From positions 14,678,001 through 14,742,000 of the forward strand of contig JACMZG010001908.1 of assembly GCA_018340805.1 (NCBI GenBank): DNA of 64,000 nt, given 5' to 3'. The notes beneath the pieces are model-generated. The model did no database searches, was not told the origin of the DNA, and worked only from the letters and a program-made list of their open reading frames with translations. The stretch comes from Microvelia longipes (taxonomy: Eukaryota; Arthropoda; Insecta; Hemiptera; Veliidae). Shown here in pieces: positions 1-30,289 of the stretch. The translations under genes and the position numbers were made by a program. Position 1 is the stretch's first letter, and every line of letters begins with the position of its first letter.

Positions 1-434
1 CCTGTACGTGTAAATGACAAAAAATTTATTTTTTTGGAAAAAAGTCATTCTTGATAAAAAGCTCCTGCGTGTTTTTAAAATAAGATTTTTCATTTTTTAT
101 TTAAAAAAAATAAACAGTAAACTCAAAAACTGCAATTTTTGAAAAATATACGAAGAGTTAAGTAAGCTTAATTTTGATTTTTCGAAAAATAAAGTATCCT
201 TCAAAAAATTGTTTAATTGTCCCCCTGAGACCTACTTTACTCTTAAGCCTACTTTACTCTTTGTCCATTTTTCAAAAATTGCAGTTTTTAAGTCTACCGT
301 TAAAAATAAAAAAATGAAAAATCTTAATCTTAGTTTAAAAACATGCAGGAGCTTTTATCAAAAATAACTTTTTTTCAAAAAGTGAAATTTTTTGTCATTT
401 ACATGTATAGGCATCCCCATCCGAGGACACACTG
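1..434. mobile_element. MITE with long terminal inverted repeats, cut by the left edge
   Basis: Bases 1 to about 150 are the inverted, slightly diverged copy of about 265 to 410; both arms carry the GTAAATGACAAAAAATTT block and the AAAAGCTCCTGC block. The right end reads on to CACACTG followed by TA at 435-436. By symmetry the full element would begin CAGTGTG after a TA, as in Tc1/mariner-type MITEs. No coding capacity. The left terminus lies outside the window, so the target-site duplication cannot be confirmed. Confidence 0.6.
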
Positions 435-480
435 TATGATAAGAAATGAATACTGAATAATACTTATTACTGTATTATAT

Positions 481-672
<192 letters not shown>

Positions 673-844
673 GAATAATACTTATTACTGTATTTTATAC
701 AGTAAATACAATGTATATTTCCATCCATTTTGTGTAGTATTCTGAAACATACATGATACAAAAATCAGCCTTAAAGAAGTTGCTGACGACATTATCCTGG
801 TTGAATCAGATTTTTTTTTTAAAAATAGGTCAAATCAAAGGTTA

Positions 845-1085
845 TTAATTTTCCTTATTTATACCGAAGGTTTATAGGAAAAATATTGTAAAAATTTTGA
901 AACTAAGATGTCACCCAAATTATCCTTTTTAGATGATTTTAAGACCTCTTAGGCGGTTCTTACAAAGTTGTCTATTTATCATCATATCTCCCAGTGTATT
1001 TATGCTTGAGAGTTGAAATTTGGTAAAAAAAATCAACCAATAGGTCTAGTTGTGCTTTCTGGTAATAGTATTTTTTATTACGTCA
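845..1085 (+). repeat. Dispersed repeat family 'GTTTATAGGAAAA' (copy 1)
   Basis: Contains in order a TATAGGAAAA block, a TTTTAAGACCTC block, a TTGTCT block, a GCTTGAGAGTTGAAATTTGG block and a TTACGTCACTAACC block. The same ordered blocks recur at 8535-8735 and 56850-57090 on the plus strand, and in reverse at 10085-10225, 58650-58830 and 61620-61745. This is a non-coding interspersed element of unknown class. Confidence 0.6.
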
Positions 1086-1193
1086 CTAACCAGCAATAAT
1101 GAATCAGCAAAAAAATAGCCTCGCACAAGCTCAAAATAATCAAACTACTCTTTGAAATAGAGTAAAAATCTAATAATGAAAGATGATATTTAC

Positions 1194-19441
<18,248 letters not shown>

Positions 19442-19499
19442 CCCAACTAATCCCGGATTAAGTAAAATTCACTTCATTTATCACTAATATATTAATTAA

Positions 19500-20800
19500 T
19501 TTACTTTTAATTAACTTCATTTTGAAATCATTTGATAAATTGAACTTGAAATTAAATAAAAACATCACTTCGATCAACATAAGGAAAACTCTACATTCTG
19601 ACAGCTAAACAAGTTTAACCAACAAAACATTAACAAAAATTATTTTCAAAACGTAACATTTTGGTTTTTTAATCATCACTTTTTTCAAAAAAACTCAGTG
19701 AAGAAAAATTGTTAAATGTATTCAGTCCTTGAAATTCACTTAAAATTATTCAATACTTTTTGTTTTGGCTGCAATTCGTTTTTCGTTTAAATGAAAAAAA
19801 TCTAATTTCAGATTTACTATAAAAAGATTCACCCGCGCTTCTGCCTTACTAATTTAATTAATACACTATTTCCTGTTTTGTAAATCGAAAGAGAAAAAAG
19901 TTCTTGTACTTAATAAAAATATAATTAAATCATTCAATTACATAACAATAGTCATATCTAAGTTAAAGCAAGGGGATTCACGTGACTAAAGTCATATTCA
20001 AACAAACGGATAAACAATTCCCCCTTCTTCTAGTTCTATTCCGAAGAGAATCCAGTGGCGCATTCTCAAGATAATTTGAGTGAGGGGGAGTAGTTGTAAA
20101 ACAAGAATAAAAAAGTCTAAAAACTCGTTCTTTACTCGCAAATTACATAAGCTCTACTTAATTGCATTATAGATTACAATAAAAAAGGGCGGGGTAACTG
20201 TTCTCTATGTAATTTACATTGAATAAATTATTCCAATACGTGTAATAAAATTTTAAACTTATAATTAAACCTTCCAGCGATAAAAATAAAAGAAAAGTAT
20301 TAAAAAACGTGATTATAGTAAAATGAATACATACACGTTTTTGTCTTATAAACGTGTGGGTATATGCTTGGTATTGAGAAGGTACTCAGGCGCCAAATGG
20401 ACCGCGAGATATTTTTAAATTACAGCACTTGACCGATTTCAAGGCCTAATATGTTTGTCTTTTATTTTTGTATCAAATTATAGGTTGTAATTAAACTTGA
20501 AATTATTATTTCATATTTTTTTGATGCTATTATATGTAAATAACATTTTTTGTGGTATGATTTTAAAATATATAAGATCAAAATAGTAATTAGATATTTG
20601 TAGTTACAATTTTAGATTAACAAATTATATTGTTACTTTTTTTTTTTTGGAGGTGTATAATTGTGATATTTGAACAAGGGTATGGGTATTATATTTATAA
20701 ATCGTCTGGTCCGATTTTGTTTTTATATGCAATATTTATTCAGAATATATTTGTGTATCTTTAAAAATTCTTAAAAATGCTTCGAACTGCATACGGGTTT
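19500..20800. other. Region upstream of CLOCK start
   Basis: Should hold the CLOCK 5' UTR and promoter. I could not identify a transcription start. I did not find a confident E-box cluster. AT-rich with no supported gene. Confidence 0.5.
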
Positions 20801-20819
20801 AAAAATAAGGAAATATAAC

Positions 20820-20965
20820 AATTACCGCACTATTACTGTACAATTGATTAAATTACCGCACTATTACTGTACCATTGATTAAATTACCGCACTATTACTG
20901 TACAATTGATTAAATTACCGTACTATTACGGTACAATTGATTAAATTACCGTATATTTAGCGTGC
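20820..20965. repeat. 31-bp tandem array x 4-5
   Basis: The unit ATTACCGCACTATTACTGTA plus CAATTGATTAA is repeated about 4.5 times with C/T and A/C variants. It contains a weak palindrome. Confidence 0.9.
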
Positions 20966-21057
20966 GGTAATGGTTCATTACCCATTACCATATAGAGTAT
21001 CAAATTAACGTAAAAATACAGCAATTGCCGTACGCATTACAACCCTGACATAGGTAC

Positions 21058-21399
21058 TCCATTTAAGATGAAGAGGTGGAAGGCTCAGCATGATTTCTAG
21101 AGCTGGTGCTGATGTCATAAGCCTTAAAATGGATATACAGGCTAGGAGCTAAACTGAGTTCATTTTGTTAATTACTACATCTTGGGTTGACTTTAGGTCA
21201 CCACACAAAGGAGCGTTAGGTGACCAGAGGTCTAACCACCATAAAGTATAGCACAGTATTAGAACTCGAGATTTATTTGAGACCACAGATTTTACTAACG
21301 GCTCTACGGACTGTCATTACAGACGGTTTAGCTTTATTCCTAATTTTATCCAGCTGTTGATTCCAGCTTAAACTATAAGCAAGGATTATTCTAAGATAT
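21058..21399 (-). pseudogene. LINE reverse transcriptase pseudogene, C-terminal part
   Basis: The minus frame reads SWNQQLDKIRNKAKPSVMTV then RRAVSKICGLK, the post-catalytic part typical of insect Jockey/R1-like LINE reverse transcriptases, and then breaks with stops and frameshifts. It resumes the pseudogene at 24448-25240, from which it is separated by a 3-kb insertion. Not functional. Confidence 0.75.
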
Positions 21400-22381
21400 T
21401 TGAACGAACGTAAGTGAGTTCTTACATTTCAGAAGATTGGGACGGCGCGTTTGTTTGTGTGTTGTTTGTACGTGTCGCGATAACTGCCGTAAAAATTGAC
21501 CGATTTTGATAAAATTTTGTATACAGGTAAAACTAATTATGTGTCAGAGCTGTATAGTTTTTGGTAATATTCCGAAAAATATTTTCAAAATGGCGGACCG
21601 GATAAAAAAAAATTTTGAGCGAAAAAATCGTGTTGTATATCGTTTGAAAGCTCTTAAAGAGTAGAAAAAGAAAATATATTTTTCATGGTCAAAATTTAAA
21701 AATTTTTTGAAAAATTTAAAAATGGCGGCTAAAATAATGAACCCAAAAAATTTAAAATTGAAGGAATAACTCGAGTAATATATCGTTGTAAAGCTCTTGA
21801 TTAGTAGAACAAAAAATGTTATATACTAAATTCCGAAAAATTCAACATGGCGGCCATAATTTAATATAATAATTAGTTTTTACTAATTTTATAAGAATTT
21901 ACAAGATAAAGATCTATTGTAATATACTTTAGATACTTTTATAGAAGTAAAATTAACTATATGTCAGAGCTGTATAGTTTTTGGTAATATTCCGAAAAAT
22001 ATATTCAAAATGGCGGCCAATATGGCGGACCGGATAAAAATTTTTGAGCAAAAAATCGTGTTGTATATCGTTTAAAAGCTCTTAAAGAGTAGCTCTTAAA
22101 GAGTAGAAAAAGAAAATATATTTTTCATGGTCATTTTCAATTTTCATTTCAAATTTTTTTATTAATTTAAAAATGGCGGCTAAAATAATATACTCAAAAA
22201 AATAAAATTTAAAGCGAGCCTTCTTTTACCATTTATTATTATAAATATACGCGAGCCTTTTAGCGAATTTCCTTTGGAAATTCGGCTAATGGGATAGGCG
22301 TCATGGCGGAATTCGAACCTCGGACCACGACACAAATCCGTTTCAGAGGTCCCTAATGACGAAAAAATACGTTTTGCGAGA

Positions 22382-22384
22382 CTT

Positions 22385-22418
<34 letters not shown>

Positions 22419-22445
22419 TATATATGTATATATATATATGTATTT
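22382..22445. repeat. (AT)n/(GTATAT)n microsatellite
   Basis: TA repeats with interspersed GTATAT and CATATA, inside the nested foldback region. Confidence 0.9.
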
Positions 22446-23080
22446 CTAGACACTTTCTTGTAAACACTCTATCTTTCGAACGGATTAATATTTTTTAACC
22501 AAACTTGGTACGAAAATCAACCTTTGGGAGGACACAAACCCTATTGAAAACCAGGTTTTTGTGACGTCATTAACCCGGTTTGCTGAGTCAGCGAAATTTT
22601 CAAAAAATCGGCAAAATTCAGGGTTAATATTTTTTGCCGCGAAAAAGGTCAATATTTATGTTTTTTGAGGCGCTGAATCGAATGAAACCGATCCGAAGTC
22701 GATACGACCACTCTAAAAGACCAAAAAGTCCAAAAAACCATTGTAAATTACCAAAAACCAAAATTTAGGTCGATAAAAAATAAATTTCGAGTAGGGTGTT
22801 GTTTTCGATGTATTTTTGGGCGCTGAATCGAATGAAACCGGTCCGAAGTCGATACGTTACCAAAAAGTCGAAAAACCACAAACATTATCGAAAACCAAAA
22901 TTACGGTCATTAAAAATTAAATATCGAGTAGGGTGTCGTTTTCTATGTTTTCTGGGCCTCTGAGTTGAATGGTAGTGTTCCGGAGTCAATACGAGCACTC
23001 AAACTCAGGGTACCTGGGTTCAAATCCTGGTAGGGACGATCAATTTTTATCGTTTTTTTACTTAATATAAGTTTACAACT
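22440..23080. repeat. Body of the nested foldback element, with tRNA-like segment
   Basis: Contains a duplicated block (GGGCGCTGAATCGAATGAAA and a near copy about 140 bp earlier, each followed by CCGAAGTCGATACG). At 22945-23035 is a tRNA-like stretch: GAATGGTAGTG as a weak A box and GGTTCAAATCC as a perfect B box. I do not call a functional tRNA because no acceptor stem can be drawn. Confidence 0.45.
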
Positions 23081-23085
23081 AAAAA

Positions 23086-23837
23086 TAATTCTGGCGCGGT
23101 GGTCCGCATGTCGGGCGAATTTCCTTTGGATGCGTGTTTCCGTGCTTTTACATTATATAAGTTTACAACTAGTAAATAAATAATCCGGCGCGGTAGTCCG
23201 CTGTCGGGCGAATTTCATGTAGAATTCGTGTTTCCGTGCTTAACAACCCATTTCTTGCTTAAGGTTCCGGTTCATGCTTTAAACCAAAGCAGTTACTCGA
23301 TTGTCAAGCACTGCTCGTAACTCATTTTGTCTGTATTTTTTCAAAAGAAATGCGCTAAAAACCTTTAAAGATAACTGACTAACACAATATAATTGTGCGA
23401 GAGACAATTGTGTCAACTATTCATGTTTTGCAAAACTCGGTAGTATCAAAATGATATATAACTGACTAAGCTTAAATATAAGTAACTAAGCTTTAAACTA
23501 GTGCAAATAATAGTGCGTTCTTCTAATTTTAGAGGCAAGTTTTGAACAACCAACTGGATAATTATGCGCATTTCCTTTGAAAAATACAGACAAAATGAGT
23601 TACGAGCAGTGCTTGACAATCGAGTAACTGCTTTGGTTCTAAAGCATGAACCGGAAATTTTAAGCAAGAAATGGGTTGTTAAGCACGGAAACACGAATTC
23701 TACATGAAATTCGCCCGACAGCGGACTACCGCGCCGGAATTATTAATTTACTAGTTGTAAACTTATATAATGTAAAAAGCACGGAAACACGCATCCAAAG
23801 GAAATTCGCCCGACATGCGGACCACCGCGCCAGAATT
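23086..23837. repeat. Long inverted repeat (foldback), ~265-bp arms
   Basis: 23086-23353 and 23567-23837 are inverted copies, differing at only a few positions, around a ~210-bp centre. Each arm holds two diverged GGCGCGGT(G/A)GTCCGC...GGGCGAATTTC motifs and a CCGGTTCATGCTTTA block. A related single-arm fragment is at 29280-29360 and another at 62600-62650. Typical of foldback or hairpin DNA elements. Confidence 0.88.
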
Positions 23838-23859
23838 TTTTAATATGCATTAATATTAA

Positions 23860-24330
23860 ATATAAGCAATCTAGCGAGCGAACGAGCCTATTTTTAACGT
23901 TGTATTATTATAAATCTACGCAATCTAGCGAGCGAAGCGAGCCTTCTTTTACCATTTATTATTATAAATATACGCAATCAAGCGAGCGAAGCGAGCCTTT
24001 TTTAATATGCATTAATATAAATCTACGCAATCTAGCGAGCGAAGCGAGCCTTTTTTACAATATATTTTATTATAAATATAAGCAATCTAGCGAGCGAAGC
24101 GAGCCTATTTTTAACGTTGTATTATTACAAATATAAGCAATCTAGCGAGCGAAGCGAGCCTTTTTTACAATATTTTTTATTATAAATACAAGCAATCTAG
24201 CGAGCGAAGCGAGCTTTTTTTAACTTTGTATTATTATAAATATAAGCAATCTAGCGAGCGTAGCAAGCCTTTTTTACTATGTAAATGTTAAAAATACCTA
24301 AACTAGCAAGCGATGCGAGCCTTTTTGAGT
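23860..24330 (+). repeat. GCGAGCGAAGCGAGCC array (within copy 1)
   Basis: About nine units of 45-60 bp, each with AATATAAGCAATCTAGCGAG, CGAAGCGAGCC and a T-rich spacer. A continuous plus-strand frame reading SERSEP repeats is an artefact of the unit. Confidence 0.9.
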
Positions 24331-24447
24331 TTATACTTCAAAATAGTATAGCATCCGAATGTTTTGATAAACTCATTTCGCTTGTTTTAAATTAATATTT
24401 TTTTTATGTATTCTTTGCCGTGAGTTCTTGATGCAACGCATTACTAG

Positions 24448-25240
24448 TTTACCTGATCAAACAGCTTTAGTTACTTACCTAACAGTTTAGAGGGCTTTTA
24501 AATTTAAGGTTTTGTATGTTTGGTTATCTGAAAGGTTAAATGTTTGTAATTTCAATCAGCATTATTGTTGTTTAAATGTCCTCTAGAGTTGTAATTATGA
24601 ATTTTCCAGAATTCAAGATGACTGTTCCCTAATAGAAACCTTTACTGTTAGACAGCGAAGTATTCCGTTCACCGCATCAAGGCTCCACAATAAAGGAGAT
24701 AAAAATCCACCCTGCGGGAATCCCTTATAGAGACTTTCCCAAGTCTCTATAGGGCTTCCTCAGCTGTCTTCCTAGCCACAGAAGCTATAATTTTTCCACT
24801 AAGTAGCGAAGTGAGTGTCCATCTGCAGCCCATAGAGTAATTAAGCAGAGAGACTCTTTTATGTATCATTATACGATAAACTCATCTAGCACTACCGTTT
24901 CGAATGATCTACAAATAGATACTTCAACCCCACCCTCCCTCAGAGAATAGAGTGTAGTTTGGGAAAATGTGTTCCAAACTAAAATTTATGCTTTTTGGAA
25001 GCATGTGTTGGTCACATGCTTCCTTTTTATTAAGAAAATCATTAACAACACAACCTTCAAAATCAGCTTCAAACTGATCAATAACAAGATGCAAAGTGCT
25101 ATTGCGAAATTTACCAGCTTGAAAAGCAAATTGATACTTGTGCTCAGCTTGTGCCGTTTCTCGAATATGCCTGTCAACAATTTTCTCCATGGTTTCGAGA
25201 AGAAAACATGACATGCATACACACTAATAAGTAAATATGC
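24448..25240 (-). pseudogene. LINE reverse transcriptase pseudogene, N-terminal part
   Basis: The minus strand encodes FLLETMEKIVDRHIRETAQA, then FAFQAGKFRNSTLHLVIDQF (fingers region) and, further on in a shifted frame, QGGFLSPLLWSLDAVNGILR (the P-Q-G-G-x-LSPLLW motif of LINE reverse transcriptases). Frameshifts and stops throughout. The C-terminal continuation lies at 21058-21399 across an inserted element. Class resembles Jockey/R1. Confidence 0.8.
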
Positions 25241-25249
25241 CTTAACCTG

Positions 25250-28000
25250 TATGAAACACGTCCTGGTCTTCACCGTCTCTGGGTCGTTGTTATTATTGTA
25301 TTTACTCTCATAGGAGTCTTTTCGGTGTCAACCGGATGAATGAGGTCAGAAGCTGTTGAGTGAGTAGAACGGAAATCCCTTTAGATTTCGCAGCGATTCC
25401 GAAGTCATAACACTCTAGACTTAGATAAGCATTTCATTCTGAGGTCAAGCGCAGCGAAACCGAAGTATTATCACCTTCAAGCTTGGATAATCATGACATT
25501 TTCTATGGTCGCTATATTTAAACTTTCTTTCTAATAATTTCCATGCTAGATAGTTTGAAGTTTATCGTTTCGTTTATACTGATTTTTTGAGTTAATCCAT
25601 GCAGCGGTGTGTAACATCATCAGATACTCAACTGATAAGTTGATAACATCTAATGAGTACTAGATGAGTGCTGTGTTTATACATCAAGGTTTATCCATGG
25701 TGGGTAATTTATCCATGATTCTGCCCTTGTTTTAAGAATTCGTAATTTTAAAGTTGTTATATTAATTAAATTCAATGAATCGTGGCCCTATTTCATCAAC
25801 ATCTTGTTTCGTATTGTTTCTCGCCTGATTCGCTCTTGAAATTATTTATTAAATAATAATGTACCATATTTTTCAATTTAATCGCCCATTAATCCCATAA
25901 TATATCACTATAATTACCCATTATGTAGCATTATTCTTGCTGTGTCTAAAAAAAAGTATTTTACTTTACCATCCTCTCTGTGGCACTAGTAAGAGCTTAC
26001 GCTTAGATTACTTCATCTTGTCGCCCTTTTTACTGATAATAATTATATAAGACATTCAATGAGTAAACATTTATATTTTTAAGACTTTTGTGATATTTTT
26101 TTACAAAGGTAGTACCACCAAGTCCTGCCTCTTGGCCATAACCAAAAAAGTTTATGTCGTCCACCATATCCACGTAGACTCTCTTATGCTTCACTTCCGA
26201 TATCCTGACTATTATCAATTCTATGGCTTCAAATTCGTGGAAAACTTTGACCGATTTCTCTTATCATAAAAGCGATTGCCAGTTAACGTATACGTTAAAA
26301 CATCCCATCTTGGCTAGGAATGGTTCTCAGCGAATTTCTAAAGAAAAATGGAGTTTATAAGGTTGGGGCTATGAAGGGGGGATAAGAGTTTGGTGATTTT
26401 TTAAATGGGGAGGGGCTCACAGATCATGAAATATATAAATCTTTGTGTGAGGTTTTTGTTTCATAGCACACGGATGGAAATTATATACTCTTAATAACTA
26501 AACTTAATTAAAAACTTATATACTCTTATTATAGGTGGATGGTTTCATCCTACAATTTGGTTTGGAGGAAGGAAAACGGAAAGGTTAGTGTACCTATCCG
26601 TATATTAGTATTTTAGTACCTTACCTTATATAGCTATTAGTATAAAGAGGAAGTCCTCGTTACATCCTCCTTAAATGTCCTCAAAGGTTACTACAGCAGG
26701 CTAAAACCTAACATGACATTAATGGTTACGAACCAAGGAAAGAGAACTTTCTTCGAAGTTTGGTATCATTAGAGAATAATTCCCTCTTTTGCGCTACTCT
26801 ACCTTATTGGTTTTGCTACCTTCTCTTTTCTGATAAAAGCTAAAACAGGTTTTAGGACAGGCTCGTAGACAGGAAGAGGGGCCTCGTCCCTCTAGAAAGA
26901 ATATTGTTCCTCAAAAGAAGTGGTTTAAGTCCCACGTCCCACTTTGACAGACAGCGTAAGTCCTTTAAGAGAGACTTACGCCCTCCTTGTGTGAAACATG
27001 CCCCCGCCCCTCTAGAAATTTTGGCTGGACACGGGTCTACTTTAGGGTTTATAAACTAGTAAGGCTTTGGTTTTTCCACACAAGTTAGCTTTTTTTCAGT
27101 CGTAGAGAATTGAACCTTTACATTTTCTGCAATTGGAGAAAATCCTCAAACAAATCCTGACTACATTAAATTTACAGCCAGTAACTGTATTTTTATTAGA
27201 TAATAATTGTTGTAACACCAGAACGACCTGAATTTCTAGTTTGGTTGATAGTCGTCTATAATACATAGATTATATAATTTCTAAAATAGATTACAAATAA
27301 ATAAAGTCTCATTTTATTGCCAAGAATTTCAACCTTGAGGAGATAGCTGGGGCTGTCCAAGGCCAGCGCCTCTGCAGATTCCCTTTCACAGTGCAATAGG
27401 TGAACACATCTGTCGTCTATAATAAATTAAATCTTAAATCACAAATAAATATTCTTCGTTTTACATGCAAAATTAAAACAAAGCAGTACCTAAGCACTGT
27501 TTCGTTCAGAAAGGAGGAGATGAGAAAAGGACCTATTCTCTTTTCCACTTTAAAATTTAAATATTTATGTATGTTTTCTTTAGATTTCCAAGCAACCCTC
27601 ACTAGTCACCATTGTTAACGTCTAGTAACCACTAATAATTAATACTAAACACAATTTTTATTTATTTATTTATTGCAGAGCTTAATTAGACATTATTAGC
27701 TCCACGCAACAACTATAATTAATTAAATTAAATTAAATAATTGGTAAAACAAGGAAAACAACATAGAGGTAAAGATGTTTTGGATTTGAACTGTTTTTAT
27801 ATTGATTGGGACAGTTTTTGATAGACAGTATAAGAAAAATTACTAAGTTTGATTTGTTAACTAATTAATAAATTAAGAATTTATTTATAGGAGGGAAAAA
27901 CCATTTTCCATTGATATGTCGATTGATAATCGAACTAAAAGTAAACTTAACCTTTGTCTTAACTTAAACGTAACCTTTGTTTACGTTTAAGCCATAAATG
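25250..28000. other. Intergenic, no gene recognised
   Basis: Short unconvincing open frames only. Contains a dispersed AATAAATTAAATCTTAAATC-type duplication (27260-27310 and 27415-27450, each after a GTCGTCTATAAT-like block) and AT-rich sequence. No tRNA, exon series or transposon ends that I can support. Confidence 0.5.
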
Positions 28001-28014
28001 ATATGCGTTAACTT

Positions 28015-28720
28015 AGAGTGCACCATCAACCGATTTTGATCATTGCATTTTGCATTTTGTTACGCAAAAATTAAATTTTGCGACGCAATTTTAATCGCGA
28101 TTACTCACAGCTCAAAGTTGCACTCCAAGTTAACGCTGGAGTGCACCATCAACCGATTTTGCTCAATTTAGTCTCATAATTTTGCGATTATTTTGCTGCA
28201 TTTTGTTACGCAAAAATTAAATTTTGCAACGCAATTTTAATCGCGATTACTCACATCTCAAAGTGGCACTCCAAGTTAACGCTGGAGTGCACCATCAACC
28301 GATTTTGATCAATGTAGTCTCATAATTTTGCGATCATTTTGCTGCATTTTGTTACGCAAAAATTAAATTTTGCGACGCAATATTAATCGCGATTACTCAC
28401 AGCTCAAAGTTGCACTCCAAGTTAATGCTGGAGTGCACCATCAATCGATTTTGCTCAATTTAGTCTCAAAATTTTGCGATACAAAATGCGACGCAAAATT
28501 CCCTCAAAACCTAGTTAGAGACCTATCTTAGTAATATCAGTTGATACTACACTCCAGCGTTAGTTTGGAAACTTAAGAAGTACGCGATAAATATTGGAAC
28601 GCAAAATTTAATTTAGCTTAAAAATTCAGCAAAATTATCGTACATAATTGAAAGTAATTTAAGCAAAATCGGTTAATGGTGCACTCCAGCGTTAGAGTGC
28701 AACTTAAAGTTTCAGTAAAA
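28015..28720. repeat. ~145-bp minisatellite with inverted copies (part 1)
   Basis: GTGCACCATCAACCGATTTT recurs at 28019, 28143, 28288 and 28433 with a TTGCGACGCAATTTTAATCG core and CAAAGTTGCACTCCAAGTTA end. From about 28545 the unit appears inverted (GGTGCACTCCAGCGTTAGAG near 28680). Confidence 0.85.
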
Positions 28721-28879
28721 CGCAATAAATATGGTTTTGCGGGAATTTTATGTCACAATATTCCCGATTATATATAAATATTAAATATTTCCGATTTAGT
28801 ACAAGTTTAAGTTAAAGCTAGAGTATACTATGAACTGTGTAGCTTAAATTAATCTTAAATGTTTAACTTCATTATTTTG

Positions 28880-29560
28880 CATTTTGTGGATATGCAAAAC
28901 GCTATCCTTTTAATGGATAATATTTTTTAATTACACTTGGCACAAAAATCAGCCTTAGGGAGAACACGAACCTGGTTGAAAATCAGGTTGTTATGACCTC
29001 ATTAACCTGGTTGGTTTACTTCGCCGGTGGTAAATTACAGGGTACCCTAAAATACGGTCAATAAACTACATATGACGAGTAGGGTGTCGTTTTCGATTGT
29101 TTTTAATTCAATTTTTTTAAATTTGTTGTTTTCGGCATGCTGATTTCAATAAATTGGTTATAAGTTGAACAGCTCAAAGCTTGGGTTTTCAGTACCAACG
29201 CAAATTTTTTATTTTCCATAATTAACTTAAATACTTTAATTAGGAGGTTAAAGTATTTAATTTTATAACAACAAAATAATTCTATAGCGGATGTCCGCAA
29301 GCCGGGCGAATTTTCTTCTAAATACTTGCTTTCTTGTTTATTAATCCATTTTTGCTTAATTTTTTGGCTTATATTTATTTAAAATAACCTGAGCAGTAGT
29401 GTCACAACTTGTTATTTAATTTATTCGAATTTAAAAAAAAAAATGCGAAACATTAGTATTGCACTGCACAGAGAAATATGCGCATTTTCATAAAAACGCA
29501 TTTTTAAAAAAATCAAATAAGATGTGAGGCTACTGCTCTGGATATTATATATATGCCGAA
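28880..29560. repeat. Dispersed repeat related to the 22.4-23.4 kb element
   Basis: Shares in order TTAATGGATAATATTTTTTA, TTGGCACAAAAATCAGCCTT, GACGAGTAGGGTGTCGTTTT, CCGCAAGCCGGGCGAATTTT and CCATTTTTGCTTAA with 22470-23275 (diverged). The 3' part (AACCTGAGCAGTAGTGTCAC AACTTG) recurs at 62360-62390. Confidence 0.6.
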
Positions 29561-29624
29561 CAAGTAAGTAAAAATTGTATTGATTTGCTTTAATCAATGT
29601 GTGCCTAGTACATCTAGAACAGCT

Positions 29625-29862
29625 AGACTCTGACTAGGCTCGCCGCTTTGGCTAGCGCTAGCTAGCCAAAGCGGTGCGGAGCGGAGCGGTCTGTACAGTA
29701 TTATTCTAAGGAGTTGAAGCATTGTACAAAAATCAGTCTAAAGGTGAAGTGGTGCTGTCCGGAAAGCAGCTAGCTGTCTGGCTAGCTGGCGCTAGAGTGC
29801 CTGTATGATTATACAGGCACTCTAGCTGGCGCTAGCCAGAGCGGTGAGCCTAGTGAGAGTCT
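29625..29862. mobile_element. Short TIR element (MITE), 238 bp, nested palindromes
   Basis: Left end AGACTCTGACTAGGCTCGCC and right-end inverse AGACTCTCACTAGGCTCACC form imperfect terminal inverted repeats. Internally CCGCTTTGGCTAGC pairs with GCTAGCCAAAGCGG, and AGAGTGCCTGTA with TACAGGCACTCT. Rich in CTAG/GCTAGC. Target duplication not clear. Confidence 0.65.
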
Positions 29863-30124
29863 ATGAACAAACTATATTTTTCATAAACACAAGAGAGAAA
29901 TAGTCGTAGAATAATGTGAAAAATATTCCCTCTGTAAATGACTTGTATTATTTTAAGTAAACACAACACGCATCAAACTATCGGCCATCTCGATAATGCA
30001 TAAGTAAAATTTTTCTTGTTATAATCGTTCAAATACATTTTCTTATTCTTAAATATTATAATTAACCATTTTATACGTTTAGAATTAATAGGTAATGAAG
30101 AATTAATAAATAATGTAATTAAAT

Positions 30125-30260
30125 ACTTCAACAACCGGAAATATTGCCAACTTTGTTAAAAAAAAAAACATTTTATTTTGTTAGGTTGGCAGCACTACTT
30201 AGGTGCACCAGTGAACCGGCTTTCGTGTTCAGTAGTGCTCCTTCTATATATAGTATAAGT
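30125..30260. repeat. Dispersed repeat 'ATTGCCAACTTT' (copy 2)
   Basis: Same block order as 15740-15860: ATATTGCCAACTTTGTTAAA, GGTTGGCAGCACTACTTAGG, CCAGTGAACCGGCTTTCGTG, CTTCTATATATAGTATAAG. Confidence 0.55.
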
Positions 30261-30289
30261 GAGTATAACAACTCACTAGCATTAACTAA

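Larger units (their letters stand above)
21400..24447 (+). mobile_element. Helitron/Helentron-like non-autonomous element with internal array (copy 1)
   Basis: Begins TTGAACGAACGTAAGTGAGT and ends GCAACGCATTACTAG; the same two ends bound 48855-50338. Removing it joins the two halves of the LINE pseudogene exactly (left ...AAGATAT, right TTACCTG...), with no target-site duplication, as for Helitrons. Between the ends are TCGCGATAACTGCCGTAAAA, repeated AATATGGCGGACCGGATA blocks, a foldback insertion (about 22260-23850) and a GCGAGCGAAGCGAGCC array. HINE/DINE-1-like elements have this plan: conserved ends, central tandem repeats, a CTAG-type 3' end, no coding. Confidence 0.65.

Noticed and set aside
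22945..23035. Functional tRNA gene
   Set aside because: Good B box, but no acceptor stem or convincing anticodon arm; better read as a SINE or element-borne tRNA relic.
23900..24136. Plus-strand frame reading repeated SERSEP
   Set aside because: Direct translation of the GCGAGCGAAGCGAGCC array inside a mobile element.
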